The notes: generated by a model from the letters alone, not told the origin. Shown: positions 1 to 7,027, counted from the stretch's first letter. The stretch: DNA of 15,464 nt from an uncultured Bacteroidales bacterium (GCA_937901455.1 CALDIA010000146.1:1-15464), one strand, 5' to 3'. Numbers and translations: made by a program.

Positions 1-276
1 AAACAACCCCCTGCAACCCCTCTTCCACCCGAAAAAACGGCCTCCATCTACAGGCAAAATCCGGCATTTTCGGAGAGTTTTCGGAAAAAGGTGCAAAAAA
101 AGTGAATTCCATCCTCCTTTTTAGTTATAATATATCTTGCTATACTAAAATATATATAACATTAAGATAAAGTTTACCTTTAATCAACTATTTCGAATTT
201 GAAAGACATGGACAAATATGCCACAATAAAACAAGACCATTTACGTTATGGTTTATTATAAATAAATATAAATATA
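1..276. other. AT-rich intergenic / upstream region, no gene seen
   Basis: No open reading frame or RNA gene could be recognised. The first ~100 bases are C-rich and then contain short inverted repeats around TTTTCGGA. From about 115 to 276 the DNA is strongly AT-rich and leads into the SIMPL gene. TACCTTTA at 175-182 is one base off the Bacteroidota -7 consensus TAnnTTTG but has no TTG at a suitable distance, so I do not call a promoter. The bases just before the start codon at 277 are A/T only, with no Shine-Dalgarno sequence. Confidence 0.5.
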
Positions 277-1017
277 ATGAAAAACAATGCATTAATCATC
301 GGTATTGTGGCAAGCCTTTGCTTCTTTTTGGCAGCTGCCGTTTTTGGATTCGCCTATTATCAAGCCAAAAAACCGCAAAAAACGGTTTCTGTAGTTGGCA
401 TGGCTGAAAAAGACTTTACCTCTGACCTGATTGTCTGGAGATTCAACTTCTCAACCCAAGACAACGACATGAAAAAATCTTACACTCTACTGAAAGACAA
501 CATTACAATTGTCAAGAATTTTCTCAAGAAAGAGGGCATCACCGATGGAGAAATGGATTTCCAGCCTATTTCCACGGAAGAAGTTCGGGAATATCAGTGG
601 GATAACGTGAACCGGCGTTCCGTTGAGATCTTTAACGGGTACAAATGCAAGCAAACAGTCTGCATCACCTCCAAAGACATCGACAAGATTGAGAAGGTGA
701 TTCGCGAGATTTCCGAGTTATACGATCAAAATATTCTGATCCACAGCTGGAGCCCGGAGTATTACTATACCAAACTGTCTGACCTTAAAATCGAAATGCT
801 GGCAGAAGCTTCGCAAAATGCCCATGAACGTGCCAAGGCCGTCACCAAGAATGCAGGCTCCACCTTAGGCAAACTGAAATCGGCCAATATGGGTGTGTTC
901 CAAATCACGGCGCCAAACTCTGCCGATGAAGACTACACTTGGGGTGGTGCATTCAACACCTCATCCAAGGAAAAACGCGCCACCATCAACACAAAACTGA
1001 CCTATTATGTCAATTAA
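277..1017 (+). CDS. SIMPL domain (DUF541) protein, membrane-anchored
   Basis: A 246-residue protein with a hydrophobic segment at about residues 6-28, best read as an uncleaved N-terminal membrane anchor or signal sequence, with the rest outside the cytoplasm. The remainder matches the SIMPL/DUF541 pattern: a start like KTVSVVGMAEKDFTSDLIVWR (residues 35-55), a middle region with EYQWDNVNRR, then EASQNAHERAKAVTKNAGSTLGKL (177-200), which is the family's typical alanine-rich helix plus GxxLGKL turn. Family members are periplasmic or outer-membrane-associated and their biochemical role is poorly defined; an oxidative-stress role has been suggested for some, and nothing here tests that. The start ATG follows an AT-rich leader without a Shine-Dalgarno sequence. 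The gene is monocistronic, followed 28 bp later by a strong hairpin terminator, and converges on hpf. Confidence 0.85.
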   Translation: MKNNALIIGIVASLCFFLAAAVFGFAYYQAKKPQKTVSVVGMAEKDFTSDLIVWRFNFSTQDNDMKKSYTLLKDNITIVKNFLKKEGITDGEMDFQPISTEEVREYQWDNVNRRSVEIFNGYKCKQTVCITSKDIDKIEKVIREISELYDQNILIHSWSPEYYYTKLSDLKIEMLAEASQNAHERAKAVTKNAGSTLGKLKSANMGVFQITAPNSADEDYTWGGAFNTSSKEKRATINTKLTYYVN

Positions 1018-1044
1018 CGACACTCTTTCATAGCGCTTAAACGA

Positions 1045-1085
1045 GAGGGCGGGTGCTTCAATTGAAGCACCCGCCCTCATTTTTT
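1045..1085 (+). terminator. Rho-independent terminator of the SIMPL gene
   Basis: A perfect 34-base palindrome (1045-1078, left arm GAGGGCGGGTGCTTCAA) is followed on the + strand by ATTTTTT. On the minus strand the stem is followed by TCTCGTTTAAG, which is not a T tract, so it should work mainly for the SIMPL gene. It could still act as a 3' stabilising hairpin for the convergent hpf mRNA, whose stop codon lies 16 bp beyond its far end. Confidence 0.88.
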
Positions 1086-1100
1086 CTGTCTTTCAGTATC

Positions 1101-1436
1101 CTATTCGAACTCTGCATGGTCAAGTTCGTTGCGTTTATGCTTGTCTTGCACTTTCTCTTTCGTCTTCAAGAGTTGCTTTTTCAAGGCATCGACCGCCAAG
1201 TCCACAGCTTCCTCAAAACTCTTGGCCGTCTTACTGGCCATGGCGTCATAACCTTTGATTTTCATACGGATATCCGCAGTTTTATTCTCAGGAGAATCAT
1301 TGTTCTCTACTTTCAACGTTACGTCAGAACCGATAATACCATCGTGTACTTTATTCAACTTTGAGACTTTCTCATTGATGAATTGTTCTAAGTTTTTGTC
1401 AGTTTTAAAATGGACTGATGAAATGTTAATTGTCAT
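1101..1436 (-). CDS. hpf: Ribosome hibernation promoting factor (HPF/RaiA family, short form)
   Basis: A 111-residue protein of the HPF/YfiA (RaiA) family, which binds the 30S decoding region in stationary or stressed cells and keeps ribosomes inactive but intact. The family pattern is visible: MTINISSVHFKTDKNLEQFINEKVSKL (beta strand plus first helix), a beta region with ADIRMKIKGYDAMASKTAKSFEEAVDLAVDALKKQL (55-90), which carries the usual second helix, then a charged tail (residues 91-111). It lacks the extra C-terminal dimerisation domain of long HPF. The tail is longer than in the ~95-residue E. coli HPF and closer to YfiA in length. It is the last gene of an rpsU-xer-hpf cluster, starting 14 bp after the recombinase stop. 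Unlike nearly every other gene in the window it has a full AGGAGGT Shine-Dalgarno sequence before its ATG. Confidence 0.93.
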   Translation of the reverse strand: MTINISSVHFKTDKNLEQFINEKVSKLNKVHDGIIGSDVTLKVENNDSPENKTADIRMKIKGYDAMASKTAKSFEEAVDLAVDALKKQLLKTKEKVQDKHKRNELDHAEFE

Positions 1437-1440
1437 AAAG

Positions 1441-1447
1441 ACCTCCT
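1441..1447 (-). promoter_or_regulatory. Strong Shine-Dalgarno sequence of hpf
   Basis: On the minus strand AGGAGGT lies 4 nt before the hpf ATG, inside the run AAAAAAGGAGGT. Such complementarity to the 16S 3' end is rare in Bacteroidota. In this window only hpf and rpsU have one. It fixes the start codon of hpf and may be a regulatory site (see findings). Confidence 0.85.
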
Positions 1448-1450
1448 TTT

Positions 1451-2341
1451 TTATGCCCTAGGATGGGCTTGTTTATAAATTGATTTTAGTTGTTCCATAG
1501 AATTATGTGTATATACCTGAGTAGCAGCGAGACTGCTGTGACCAAGTATGGCCTTGATGGCATTCAAGTCGGCACCATTGTTCAGCAAGTGGGTGGCGAA
1601 CGTATGCCGTATCACATGCGGGCTTCTCTTGTCAACAGTCGTTACCATATCGAGGTATTTTCTCACAATTCTATAAACCGCCTTCGGATATAACTGCTTT
1701 CCGTTAGCGGCTACAAATATACAATAATTTTTAGAATCAGGGTGAATTATTTTTTGATAAATATCAAAATAGTTTGTGAATAACTCACAAAGATGTTCTC
1801 CGAACGGAATAATCCTTTCCTTGTTCCTTTTACCGAGCACTTTGACAGTAAGTTGCGACATATTAACATCTTCCCTCTTAAGATTCAACAGTTCGGACAG
1901 TCGGATGCCGGTAGCATAGAACAATTCAAGGATCATTTGGTCGCGCTTGCCCTCAAAAGTATCTTCAAAGAGTTCGGGAGAAAAAAGGTGTTCCATATCT
2001 TTCTGTTCCACATAAACTGGAAGTCTTTTGCTGATTTTGGGTGCAAGAACCTCATTCATCGGATTGTTGGTCAATCGGCCGATCTTCAGCTGGTAACGGA
2101 AATAGGCCTTGAGGCTGGACAACTTTCTATTGACGGTCCGGGTAGAATTTTTGTCGTCCTCAATGAGTGAAACGATCCAAGTTCTGACATCATCTGATGT
2201 GATAGCCTCCAGTGTTTGGACATTCAAATCATGCTGCATGAAATCAAAAAAATGCTCAATATCCTTCTGATATGCCAGAACCGTATGTTCCGAAACGCGC
2301 CTTTCGGTTTTTAAGTATATTATGAAATCTTCGACATTCAT
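1451..2341 (-). CDS. xerC: XerC/XerD-type tyrosine recombinase
   Basis: A 296-residue site-specific recombinase, the normal length for XerC/XerD, which resolve chromosome dimers at dif. An N-terminal core-binding (SAM-like) domain covers about residues 1-85 (DFIIYLKTERRVSEHTVLAY). The catalytic domain follows with the full set of active residues, numbered from the ATG: R147 (GIRLSELL), K171, H242 and R245 in HVIRH, H268 in LGHSS, and the nucleophile Y277 (VYTH). The start chosen is ATG at 2341 (MNVEDF); an in-frame TTG at 2353 would add four residues but is less likely. No Shine-Dalgarno sequence is seen. It lies between rpsU and hpf, an arrangement I associate with Bacteroidota chromosomes, which argues for a housekeeping Xer enzyme and against a phage or integron integrase. 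I cannot tell XerC from XerD by eye. Confidence 0.9.
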   Translation of the reverse strand: MNVEDFIIYLKTERRVSEHTVLAYQKDIEHFFDFMQHDLNVQTLEAITSDDVRTWIVSLIEDDKNSTRTVNRKLSSLKAYFRYQLKIGRLTNNPMNEVLAPKISKRLPVYVEQKDMEHLFSPELFEDTFEGKRDQMILELFYATGIRLSELLNLKREDVNMSQLTVKVLGKRNKERIIPFGEHLCELFTNYFDIYQKIIHPDSKNYCIFVAANGKQLYPKAVYRIVRKYLDMVTTVDKRSPHVIRHTFATHLLNNGADLNAIKAILGHSSLAATQVYTHNSMEQLKSIYKQAHPRA

Positions 2342-2380
2342 CAGATATATCAAAGCAATGATTGTGCCAAAAAAGGTAAA

Positions 2381-2408
2381 AAAAAAACAGGCGGACCTGT
2401 TTTTTTTT
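2381..2408 (-). terminator. Hairpin terminator after rpsU
   Basis: The stem ACAGG/CCTGT has a 4-base loop and is flanked by A7 on one side and T8 on the other, so it can be read from either strand. On the minus strand it lies 17 bp after the rpsU stop and 40 bp before the recombinase ATG. The GC stem is short, so it probably attenuates and lets some transcripts run on into xer-hpf. No clear promoter lies between this hairpin and xer. Confidence 0.75.
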
Positions 2409-2424
2409 AAGAGTCAAAGCTTAA

Positions 2425-2619
2425 TTATTCGTTCTCAGCATTGCGAAGCTGCTGAACATAAATAGCTTTGCGGATTTGTTCCCGGCGAATTACGCTCTTC
2501 TTAGTGAATTCCTGTCTGGCACGAATTTCTTTCTTGATACCAATTTTGTCAAATTTCTTTTTCAATTTTTTGAGCGCTCTGTCAATAGACTCGCCATCTT
2601 TTACGGGAACAATAATCAT
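2425..2619 (-). CDS. rpsU: 30S ribosomal protein bS21
   Basis: A 64-residue, highly basic protein matching bS21 along its length: MIIVPVKDGESIDRALKKLKKKFDK, then EIRARQEFTKKSVIRREQIRKAIYVQQLR. bS21 sits on the 30S platform next to bS18 and bS6. In Bacteroidota ribosomes these three proteins hold the 3' tail of 16S rRNA and hide the anti-Shine-Dalgarno, with a tyrosine at position 54 of bS21 reported as a contact. This protein has Y54 (KAIY). The gene has its own near-consensus promoter, a leader of about 44 nt and a GAGGT Shine-Dalgarno sequence with a 7-nt spacer, unusual for the phylum. It is first in the rpsU-xer-hpf cluster and is followed by a short terminator-like hairpin. Confidence 0.96.
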   Translation of the reverse strand: MIIVPVKDGESIDRALKKLKKKFDKIGIKKEIRARQEFTKKSVIRREQIRKAIYVQQLRNAENE

Positions 2620-2626
2620 AAAAAAT

Positions 2627-2631
2627 ACCTC
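2627..2631 (-). promoter_or_regulatory. Shine-Dalgarno sequence of rpsU
   Basis: On the minus strand AAAGAGGT is followed by 7 nt and the rpsU ATG. GAGGT is a five-base match to the anti-Shine-Dalgarno at good spacing. It fits the proposed autoregulation of rpsU in Bacteroidota, where ribosomes lacking bS21 expose their anti-SD and translate rpsU better. Confidence 0.7.
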
Positions 2632-2667
2632 TTTCTTTTAAGTTGTTAATAATTATATTTTCGGGCG

Positions 2668-2698
2668 CAAAAGTACATTTTTTTTTAATATCTCCAAA
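2668..2698 (-). promoter_or_regulatory. Bacteroidota-type promoter of rpsU
   Basis: On the minus strand a -33 TTTG (2695-2698) is separated by 19 nt from a -7 element TACTTTTG (2668-2675), an exact match to TTTG-N19-21-TAnnTTTG. Transcription would begin at about 2663, giving a leader of about 44 nt. The -33 element lies only 3 bp from the stop codon of the T9SS cargo gene, and no terminator separates them. Confidence 0.85.
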
Positions 2699-2701
2699 AT
2701 A

Positions 2702-5305
2702 TCACTTTATCAGGGTCACAGACCCATGGAGAGAATAGCTTTCATCGCCTGTGAGCGTGCGTACATGGACCTCGCAACTGTAAAAAAAGACACCATCGGA
2801 GCATATCTTGTGTGTTTTGTAATCACATCCATCCCAATTAATCTGCGGGTCTGTGGTTTCAAACACCTTCCTTCCCCATCGGTTATAAATCACCATATCC
2901 ACACTTTCCACACCCGCATAAGGGAGAAAAGGTGTAAACAGGTCGTTCACTCCATCACCATTTGGTGTGAAGACGTTGGGGAGATGGTAGTCGAGGCATT
3001 CATAAATGTCGATACAAGAGGAGTCGGAGCGGGCGGTTGTATTGCCGTTACTGTCGGCGATACTCATGGCAAAACATCCCACAATGACATCTGTAACAGA
3101 GAGGTGGTACACGCACTGGCTGCCTGAGCAGTCTGCCAGATAGGCCGGGAAGGAATCTATGCAGGTGAAAGATCCTTCGAGTGTTGGTTTATAATAGATA
3201 TAGTAATAAGCAGCATCTGTCATAGCGCTATCGGAGGAGTACTCCCAATTGATTCCCACCTCACGGCAATCAGTCGTGACGGTAATCAGGGGCATTTCCG
3301 GGGGTTCGTTATCGATGGGCGCGGCGCACGTCCATTGGGATCGGTTCCACAAGGGGCCGATGGTGTCTGGCAGCCAGTAATAGCCTTCCGCCAGCACGTA
3401 GTAACAATAGGTCTTCTCGTTCTCCAACGCCACATCCGTGAAAGTGGTAGCTGTAGTCGTGGCAATAGAATCCCATACCTGAGCATTTTCATCTCTTCTG
3501 AAGACTGTGTACAAGACATTGTGCCAAGGTTGCCGTACCGACCAATTCAGCGTAAGCCTATGGTCTGCCGGCTGAATAGCGAGAAAAATGGTAGCGGCGG
3601 GGTCGGAACGTTCTACCAATGTATCGGCATTGGCAAAAGCCAGACAATACGTATATTGCTCAGTAACGGTATTGATGTCATGGTCAACATAGAAGAGGGT
3701 ATCCATCATATCGGCGGGAATATTGGAGGCTATCAATATATAGTCAGACGACAGCTGGGATTTTCTATATAAATCATAATGGTAAGGAGGGGGAAATGCC
3801 GTTGAGTCTATCTCTGGCGGGCGTATCCATTGAACGAACACCTCACCGTGTTGTTCGTCTGTGGCAACCACATCAGCGTGCGTAATAAGCGGTGCATCAT
3901 TAAATAGATTCGTACAGACTTCCTCTGAGACAATACTTTCTGCGCCATTGTCAAACAAAGCGACCACCCGATAGCAATAATCATTAGCATGGTAGAGTGG
4001 CCGCACCGAGCCATCATCCACAAAGAGGGTATCGTCCCAGGCATAGGTATTGCCAATCCATACGTAGCCTTTGTCGGCTGGCATTCCTGTTTCGCACGAA
4101 TCAGGTTCAAATGGGTTGCTCCCCGAGCGGCGATACACTGCGTAGCCCACGACATTCGTACAGCTGTCGGGATGCCAGCGTATGGTAATCTCGTTGCCTT
4201 GCGGAATAGCCGAGATAATCTCAGGGGCTGGCGCTATTACCCTAATATGCAAACTCTTGAAGGAAACTAGTTCTACTTGCGGACCATTGTCTTGCGCTTT
4301 GAAGAGAACCGTATAGGAGTCAGGCCGCACGTGTTCGCAAAGGGTTTGCCAGACGAAATTAGTCTGATAGCTCACATCATCCGTTATGGTCATGAATTGG
4401 GCTGGGGAAACGGGTAATAGCAACGGTTCACCTGTAGCCGAGAGGGTCACTTGTGTCGATGTGCTGTCCTTGACGAGCACTGGCAGTCGTAGCAGGGTGC
4501 CAGCCAGGACGCAAGTGTCTTCCACAGTAATCTCAGGAGGTGTGTTGTTGCAAGGGGCAATGGTGATTTGCATGTCGCGCACCATACTGCTAATAAGGAT
4601 GCCGTTGCGCCACTCTTGGATTAGGATAGCCACATTGTATTCGCCAGCCACGGTGGGAGCATCCCACACCAAGTCGCCCGTAACAGGATCTATATCAATA
4701 GTATTGCTGGCAAAAGGCAACGCATATCCAGGAATCACCTCGCCATTATAGCCACGGCAGTCAACCAAACTATAGGATAGACTATCGCCATCCACATCAT
4801 AGGCCCCAGGATTGTGAAAGTAGGTCACACCCGTGCAGCCATTGTCTATTGGCGGATTCATCAGCACCGGACACGAGTTTCCCCCTATAAAGGGGTTAAT
4901 GACAATCATAGTCTCAATATAGAAAGGAATCTCCACGGAATTAGGGATATTCACTATACCCGCGTTACGGTTCGGGTCTTCAAAAGAGACGTAGAATATT
5001 CCCGCGGCTGTGAAGGTGTGTTGGGTGATATACACATTGATGTCTATGCTTGGCGTAATGGCTTGTTTTTGCACCCGATTGATGACGGATGAGGTGCCGT
5101 CGCCCCAGAAAACCTCTATTTGCGGACGATCGGCGGGACTGGAAGAGTAGGTGTAGGTGGTGATGGTGAACTCATAGGTAAGTCCCGACACGTAGGTGTA
5201 AGATATCTCGCCTGCTCGCTGGTGAGTAGCCTGCGCTGCCATGCACACGCTCATCAGCAAAAGTAGCCAGGCCCATCTTATATATTTCTTACACCCGTTC
5301 AGCAT
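2702..5305 (-). CDS. Secreted multidomain surface protein with T9SS type B sorting domain
   Basis: An 867-residue protein. A signal peptide (positively charged start, hydrophobic WAWLLLLMSVCMAA, likely cut after AQA at residue 26) directs Sec export. Residues 27-250 form a domain that starts THQRAGEISYTYVSGLTYEFTI, a pattern common in large gliding-motility-associated proteins, including WGDG (67-70) and a Ca-binding-like DVDGDSLSY (170-178). Residues about 255-357 look Ig-like. Then come about four fibronectin III-like units (roughly 358-465, 470-567, 570-660, 668-768). The last 93 residues (LPNVFTPNGDGVNDLF at 775-790, IYNRWGRKVFE, WDG, G-V-F-Y) are a textbook CHU_C / T9SS type B sorting domain, so the protein is carried across the outer membrane and held on the surface or released. 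The ligand is unknown; adhesion is a guess. Its start overlaps the upstream acetyltransferase stop by 17 bp, so translation is likely coupled. Confidence 0.9.
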   Translation of the reverse strand: MLNGCKKYIRWAWLLLLMSVCMAAQATHQRAGEISYTYVSGLTYEFTITTYTYSSSPADRPQIEVFWGDGTSSVINRVQKQAITPSIDINVYITQHTFTAAGIFYVSFEDPNRNAGIVNIPNSVEIPFYIETMIVINPFIGGNSCPVLMNPPIDNGCTGVTYFHNPGAYDVDGDSLSYSLVDCRGYNGEVIPGYALPFASNTIDIDPVTGDLVWDAPTVAGEYNVAILIQEWRNGILISSMVRDMQITIAPCNNTPPEITVEDTCVLAGTLLRLPVLVKDSTSTQVTLSATGEPLLLPVSPAQFMTITDDVSYQTNFVWQTLCEHVRPDSYTVLFKAQDNGPQVELVSFKSLHIRVIAPAPEIISAIPQGNEITIRWHPDSCTNVVGYAVYRRSGSNPFEPDSCETGMPADKGYVWIGNTYAWDDTLFVDDGSVRPLYHANDYCYRVVALFDNGAESIVSEEVCTNLFNDAPLITHADVVATDEQHGEVFVQWIRPPEIDSTAFPPPYHYDLYRKSQLSSDYILIASNIPADMMDTLFYVDHDINTVTEQYTYCLAFANADTLVERSDPAATIFLAIQPADHRLTLNWSVRQPWHNVLYTVFRRDENAQVWDSIATTTATTFTDVALENEKTYCYYVLAEGYYWLPDTIGPLWNRSQWTCAAPIDNEPPEMPLITVTTDCREVGINWEYSSDSAMTDAAYYYIYYKPTLEGSFTCIDSFPAYLADCSGSQCVYHLSVTDVIVGCFAMSIADSNGNTTARSDSSCIDIYECLDYHLPNVFTPNGDGVNDLFTPFLPYAGVESVDMVIYNRWGRKVFETTDPQINWDGCDYKTHKICSDGVFFYSCEVHVRTLTGDESYSLHGSVTLIK

Positions 5306-5879
5306 TACACAATTTGCTTATGATTCCTTCTTTCAGTTGATAGTGGTCGCCATTTAGCGGGCATACGGCCAAGCCTTCACCATCAAATTCCAGCTTGGCG
5401 CCCGACTCGCTCATCCATCCAGTCTGACGAGCGGGGTTACCCATAACCAAAGCATAGTCAGGCACCGGCTTAGTAACCACAGCGCCGGCCCCAACAAACG
5501 CATACCGACCGATTTCACAGCCACACACAATGGTCACATTGGCACCAATGGTAGCTCCTTGCCGTATAATGGTCTTCTGAAACTCCTGTTTTCTGTTGAT
5601 AAAACTGCGCGGGTTCACCACATTGGTAAAAACCATGGATGGCCCCAGAAAGACATCATCCTCGCACTCTACTCCGGTATAGAGGGACACATTATTCTGC
5701 ACCTTTACATTATTGCCTAACCGGACACCCTCCGCCACAAAGACATTTTGGCCGAGGACACAGTCACGGCCAATCACACAATGAGGCATCACATGGGTGA
5801 AGTGCCATATTTTGGTGTGTTCCCCTATTTGACAATCAGGGTCTATAACAGCCGTTGGATGTGCAAAATATCTATTCAT
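5289..5879 (-). CDS. Left-handed beta-helix sugar N-acetyltransferase (WbpD/WlbB-like)
   Basis: A 196-residue hexapeptide-repeat acyltransferase. Imperfect [LIV]-G-x4 turns run from about residue 8 to 135 (HPTAVIDPDCQIGEHTKIWHF, VLGQNVFVAEGV, LGPSMVFTNVVNPRSF, ATIGANVTIVCG, IGRYAFVGAGAVVTK), then GNPARQTGWMSESGAKL and a short tail with CPLNG. This closely follows WbpD/WlbB, which acetylates the 3-amino group of UDP-2-acetamido-3-amino-glucuronate using acetyl-CoA; N86 in VFTN matches the asparagine region of that family. A deoxysugar acetyltransferase of the FdtC type is the main alternative. The start is ATG 5879, 2 bp after the aminotransferase stop; the longer in-frame reading from 5975 lies inside the upstream gene and adds 32 residues unlike the family. 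The two enzymes are consecutive steps of one pathway. Confidence 0.9.
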   Translation of the reverse strand: MNRYFAHPTAVIDPDCQIGEHTKIWHFTHVMPHCVIGRDCVLGQNVFVAEGVRLGNNVKVQNNVSLYTGVECEDDVFLGPSMVFTNVVNPRSFINRKQEFQKTIIRQGATIGANVTIVCGCEIGRYAFVGAGAVVTKPVPDYALVMGNPARQTGWMSESGAKLEFDGEGLAVCPLNGDHYQLKEGIISKLCNAERV

Positions 5880-5881
5880 AA

Positions 5882-7009
5882 TTATTGGAGAAAAGAACGT
5901 AACTGGTATGTTATATATTGCAGCTGTTCCATTGTCAGTTCTGTATGCATCGGCAATGAAAGCACTGTCTGGCAAAGATTTTCTGCTATTGGAAAAGTTC
6001 CGACAGTGTATGACAGATATCGGTAAGCTTTTTGCAGATGGAGAGCTTGGGGGTAATAGATCATGGTAGGTACCCCTGCGGCAGCGAGAGCCTCTCGGAG
6101 AACATCGCGGTTACCAGAGGCCAATCGGATGGTATATTGATGATAGGTATGGGTAGAGAATGGGACCTCGACAGGCAAAAACACATCGGGACAATCGTTC
6201 AGTGCCCTATCGTAATACTTGGCAGCTGCTTGCCGTGTGGCAATATATTCGTTCAGATGTGGCAGTTTTGCGAGCAGCACGGCGGCTTGTAAAGTATCAA
6301 GGCGTGAGTTGAGGCCGATATAATCATAGTGGTATTTCTGCGACATGCCGTGGTTGGCCATGCTGAAGATGCGGGAGGCCAGCGTGTTGTTGTTGGCAAA
6401 CAGAGCTCCGCCATCTCCAAAGCAGCCGAGGTTTTTGGTCGGGAAGAAAGAGGTGCATCCCACATCGCCCATGGTGCCAGCCTGATGGACGGAACCATCG
6501 GAGAAGGTAACCTCCGTGCCCAGCGCTTGGCAAGCGTCTTCTACAACATAGAGATGGTGTTCGCGCGCTATGGAGAGAATGGTTTCCATATCGGCGCACT
6601 GCCCAAAAAGATGCACCGGCAGGATCACTCGGGTGCGTTCCGTGATGGCGGTCTTAATTTGAGAGACATCCATATTAAATGTGTCGGGGTGCACGTCCAC
6701 AAACACGGGTTGTAATCCTAACGAGACTATAACCTCTACGGTGGAGACAAAAGTAAATGGGACCGTGATAACCTCATCGCCAGGATTCAGGTCAAGGGCC
6801 ATAAGGGCAAGTTTGAGGGCATCGGTGCCATTCGCGCAGGTAAGCACCTTCTGGGCACCCGTGTAGGTTGCCAGGGCGTTGGCAAAGTCGGCCACAGTAC
6901 TGCCATTGACAAAATCGCAATGGTCAAGCACCCGCTGCATAGCAGTATCCACCTCTGGTTTTATCTTGAGGTATTGCCCGTGTAAATCCACCATTTTTAT
7001 CTGTTCCAT
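5882..7009 (-). CDS. DegT/DnrJ/EryC1 family nucleotide-sugar aminotransferase (WbpE/PorR-like)
   Basis: A 375-residue PLP enzyme of the DegT/DnrJ/EryC1/StrS family, normal length. Visible motifs: VDLHGQY (7-13), NGTDAL phosphate-binding loop (60-65), PFTFVSTVEVIVSLG (84-98), VVEDACQALG with D158 pairing to the pyridine nitrogen, FFPTKNLGCFGDGG with the PLP lysine K192, and the GLNSRLD motif (232-238). Family members move an amino group from glutamate to a keto sugar on a nucleotide. Because the next gene is WbpD-like, the likely reaction is amination of the 3-keto glucuronate intermediate, as by WbpE or Porphyromonas PorR; a 3-keto-6-deoxyhexose substrate (FdtB-like) cannot be excluded. The partner dehydrogenases (WbpA/WbpB type) are not in this window. 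It is first of three tightly packed genes. An alternative start at M6 would remove five residues. Confidence 0.9.
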   Translation of the reverse strand: MEQIKMVDLHGQYLKIKPEVDTAMQRVLDHCDFVNGSTVADFANALATYTGAQKVLTCANGTDALKLALMALDLNPGDEVITVPFTFVSTVEVIVSLGLQPVFVDVHPDTFNMDVSQIKTAITERTRVILPVHLFGQCADMETILSIAREHHLYVVEDACQALGTEVTFSDGSVHQAGTMGDVGCTSFFPTKNLGCFGDGGALFANNNTLASRIFSMANHGMSQKYHYDYIGLNSRLDTLQAAVLLAKLPHLNEYIATRQAAAKYYDRALNDCPDVFLPVEVPFSTHTYHQYTIRLASGNRDVLREALAAAGVPTMIYYPQALHLQKAYRYLSYTVGTFPIAENLCQTVLSLPMHTELTMEQLQYITYQLRSFLQ

Positions 7010-7027
7010 CTATAAAAAACCAGGCTG

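Noticed and set aside
1451..2341. The tyrosine recombinase as a phage, integron or transposon integrase.
   Set aside because: Length, catalytic spacing and position between rpsU and hpf fit a housekeeping Xer; no attachment sites, direct repeats or other mobile genes are seen.
2713..2725. GGGTC-ACA-GACCC hairpin near the end of the T9SS cargo gene as a terminator.
   Set aside because: It lies within coding sequence before the stop codon and has no T tract after it on the minus strand.
3335..4751. Several + strand open frames opposite the T9SS cargo gene.
   Set aside because: All are antisense to a long protein with clear domains, and their translations show no family features or leader signals.
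5880..5975. Longer reading of the acetyltransferase from 5975 (32 extra residues).
   Set aside because: The extra part lies wholly inside the aminotransferase gene in another frame and has no resemblance to the family; the ATG at 5879, 2 bp after the upstream stop, gives the expected N-terminus (NRYFAHPTAVID).
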